A stretch of 64,000 nucleotides of DNA. Origin: Myxococcota bacterium (GTDB lineage: Bacteria; Myxococcota_A; UBA9160; SMWR01). The DNA lies in assembly GCA_022447545.1 (NCBI GenBank), contig JAKVBI010000002.1, positions 81,566 through 145,565 on the forward strand. Direction: 5' to 3'. Positions 62,958-64,000 of this stretch are shown one piece after another. The notes below the pieces were generated by a model that saw only the letters and a list, made by a program, of their open reading frames with translations, was not told the origin of the DNA and made no database searches. How positions within the stretch are numbered: the first letter of the stretch is position 1; the number at the start of each line of letters is the position of its first letter. The position numbers and the translations under genes were made by a program.

Positions 62958-63003
62958 GTTCTCTCCTCAGTGGTCACTCGCGCGAGAAAACCGTGAAACG
63001 AGT

Positions 63004-63546
63004 TCAGCTCACTGCCAGGCCGCTGCGTCGCCACGCCTCCTGCAACGCACCCTCGACCTCGGCACCGAAGGCAGCGAATACCACTCGCTCGAATTCCGTC
63101 CGGTCCTCGAGAACGCCTCGTACCGTCGCCATGGCAACCGTCGCCGCAAGTTCCAGAGGATACCCATAGACTCCACAGCTGATGGCCGGAAATGCGATGG
63201 AAACCACACCCTGGCGAGCCGCGAGTTCCATGGAGGACCGGTAGCAACGGGCAAGCAGTTCGGCCTCACCTCCGTCGCCGCCCTGCCAAATGGGTCCGAC
63301 GGTGTGGATCACGAACTTCGCAGGCAACCGGAAACCCGCCGTGATCCGCGCTTCGCCCGTTGGACAGCGAACGCCCGGGCGAACCTCCTTGATCCCTCGG
63401 CAGGCTTCCAGAAGCTCCGGACCCGCCGCAGCGTGGATCGCCCCGTCCACCCCGCCGCCGCCCAACATGCGTTCATTGGCAGCATTGACGACGGCATCCA
63501 CGCCCAGGGTCGTGATGTCGACGTTGGAAATCTCGATTCTCTCCAC
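63004..63546 (-). CDS. Macro-domain protein (O-acetyl-ADP-ribose deacetylase-like)
   Basis: A 180-residue macro domain that binds ADP-ribose. [20 protein letters not shown], then [15 protein letters not shown], carries the catalytic and ADP-ribose residues of MacroD-type deacetylases. [18 protein letters not shown] follows. It removes ADP-ribose-type modifications or O-acetyl-ADP-ribose in the cytoplasm. GTG 63546 follows GGGAG. Confidence 0.88.
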   Translation of the reverse strand: MERIEISNVDITTLGVDAVVNAANERMLGGGGVDGAIHAAAGPELLEACRGIKEVRPGVRCPTGEARITAGFRLPAKFVIHTVGPIWQGGDGGEAELLARCYRSSMELAARQGVVSIAFPAISCGVYGYPLELAATVAMATVRGVLEDRTEFERVVFAAFGAEVEGALQEAWRRSGLAVS

Positions 63547-63598
63547 GTCGGAACTCCCAGTACCCGATGCCCGGACCGAGAAACGGGCGCACCCCGAT

Positions 63599-64000
63599 CT
63601 AGTTCTCTTCGTCCTCATCGAGCGGTCGAACTGCAGCCGCCCGGCCACCGAGGTACGCGAAGGGAACCACGAGCAGGTTGCCCACCCAGCGCAACCAGAG
63701 CGGATACACCCCCGGCTCGCCTCCTGCATTGACGACTTCCATGGACAGACTCAGGCCAAGAGACACAAAGCCCACCATCAGCGCATGGCGCACGGGATCC
63801 CGCTTGGCGCGCACCCCGGCCACGTACCCACCCAGCGCGACACAGAGCAGACCCACCATGCTCGTGAGGAAGAGAAAGTCTGGCGCCGTGAAGAGTTGCT
63901 CCAGATACGTCCGCATCTGGTCTTCGCTCTGGAAGCGCATGGCAGCGACCATCGTTGCCATGAACGAGATGAAAAATGAACTGACGAAGGTCCCCGCCCA
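63599..64000 (-). CDS. Small membrane protein, N-terminus outside window
   Basis: The frame stays open to the window edge, so the true start is beyond 64000. The visible 133 residues have about four membrane helices ([72 protein letters not shown]). No known family is recognised. It probably sits in the inner membrane. Confidence 0.6.
   Translation of the reverse strand, partial: WAGTFVSSFFISFMATMVAAMRFQSEDQMRTYLEQLFTAPDFLFLTSMVGLLCVALGGYVAGVRAKRDPVRHALMVGFVSLGLSLSMEVVNAGGEPGVYPLWLRWVGNLLVVPFAYLGGRAAAVRPLDEDEEN

Noticed and set aside
61662-62996. Plus-strand frame of 444 codons
   Set aside because: It is antisense to the YkgJ-like and SDR genes. No motif and no ribosome site.

Overview
The window is GC-rich DNA, densely coded on both strands, from a Gram-negative (diderm) bacterium. 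It carries lipopolysaccharide genes (KdsA, a fused LptF-LptG), an outer-membrane beta-barrel, lipoproteins and a PEP-CTERM protein. Many loosely clustered lipid- and xenobiotic-type enzymes are present (acyl-CoA dehydrogenase, crotonase, several SDRs, an amidohydrolase, nitronate monooxygenase). The gene mix resembles deltaproteobacterial or myxobacterial-type environmental genomes; this is an impression from gene content, not a phylogenetic result. No rRNA, tRNA, CRISPR array, prophage or insertion sequence was recognised.

Layout. 0-15 kb: catabolic and redox enzymes (acyl-CoA dehydrogenase end, enoyl-CoA hydratase, SDRs, VOC proteins, a molybdopterin oxidoreductase, sulfotransferase, DUF1214, amidohydrolase, cyclase), a tandem PilZ protein and XdhC in two pieces. 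15-18 kb: a PEP-CTERM protein, a gene-poor stretch and a NYN-domain RNase-like gene. 18-32 kb: envelope genes (PHP phosphoesterase, SGNH hydrolase, LptF-LptG fusion, two nucleotidyltransferases, KdsA, an ELM1-like fusion, an ABC exporter). 33-38 kb: a tightly coupled phospholipid operon (CDP-alcohol phosphatidyltransferase, lipocalin-like protein, lipid kinase, Tam41-like cytidylyltransferase). 38-53 kb: MarR regulator, transporters (GPH, NSS, cation/proton antiporter), peptidases and an undecaprenol/diacylglycerol kinase operon. 53-64 kb: outer-membrane barrel, small secreted proteins, nudix, ACT, SDR and macro-domain genes.

The most notable object is at 11102-11608. An AhpD/carboxymuconolactone-decarboxylase-like gene is interrupted by one in-frame TGA exactly where the second cysteine of the family's C-x-x-C redox motif belongs. 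Immediately after the TGA, the DNA can fold into a two-part hairpin with a GGC apical loop 20 nt downstream, which meets the usual bacterial SECIS rules. I read it as a selenoprotein (C62-x-x-U65) rather than a pseudogene. The selenocysteine machinery is not in this window.

Other points worth a look: LptF and LptG fused in one chain; a mitochondrial-type (Tam41) CDP-diacylglycerol synthase in a lipid operon; several enzymes that lost catalytic residues (an aldo/keto reductase, an M28 peptidase, an SDR with Y-x-x-x-N); XdhC cut by an in-frame TAG; and a clear autoregulatory promoter/operator before the MarR gene.
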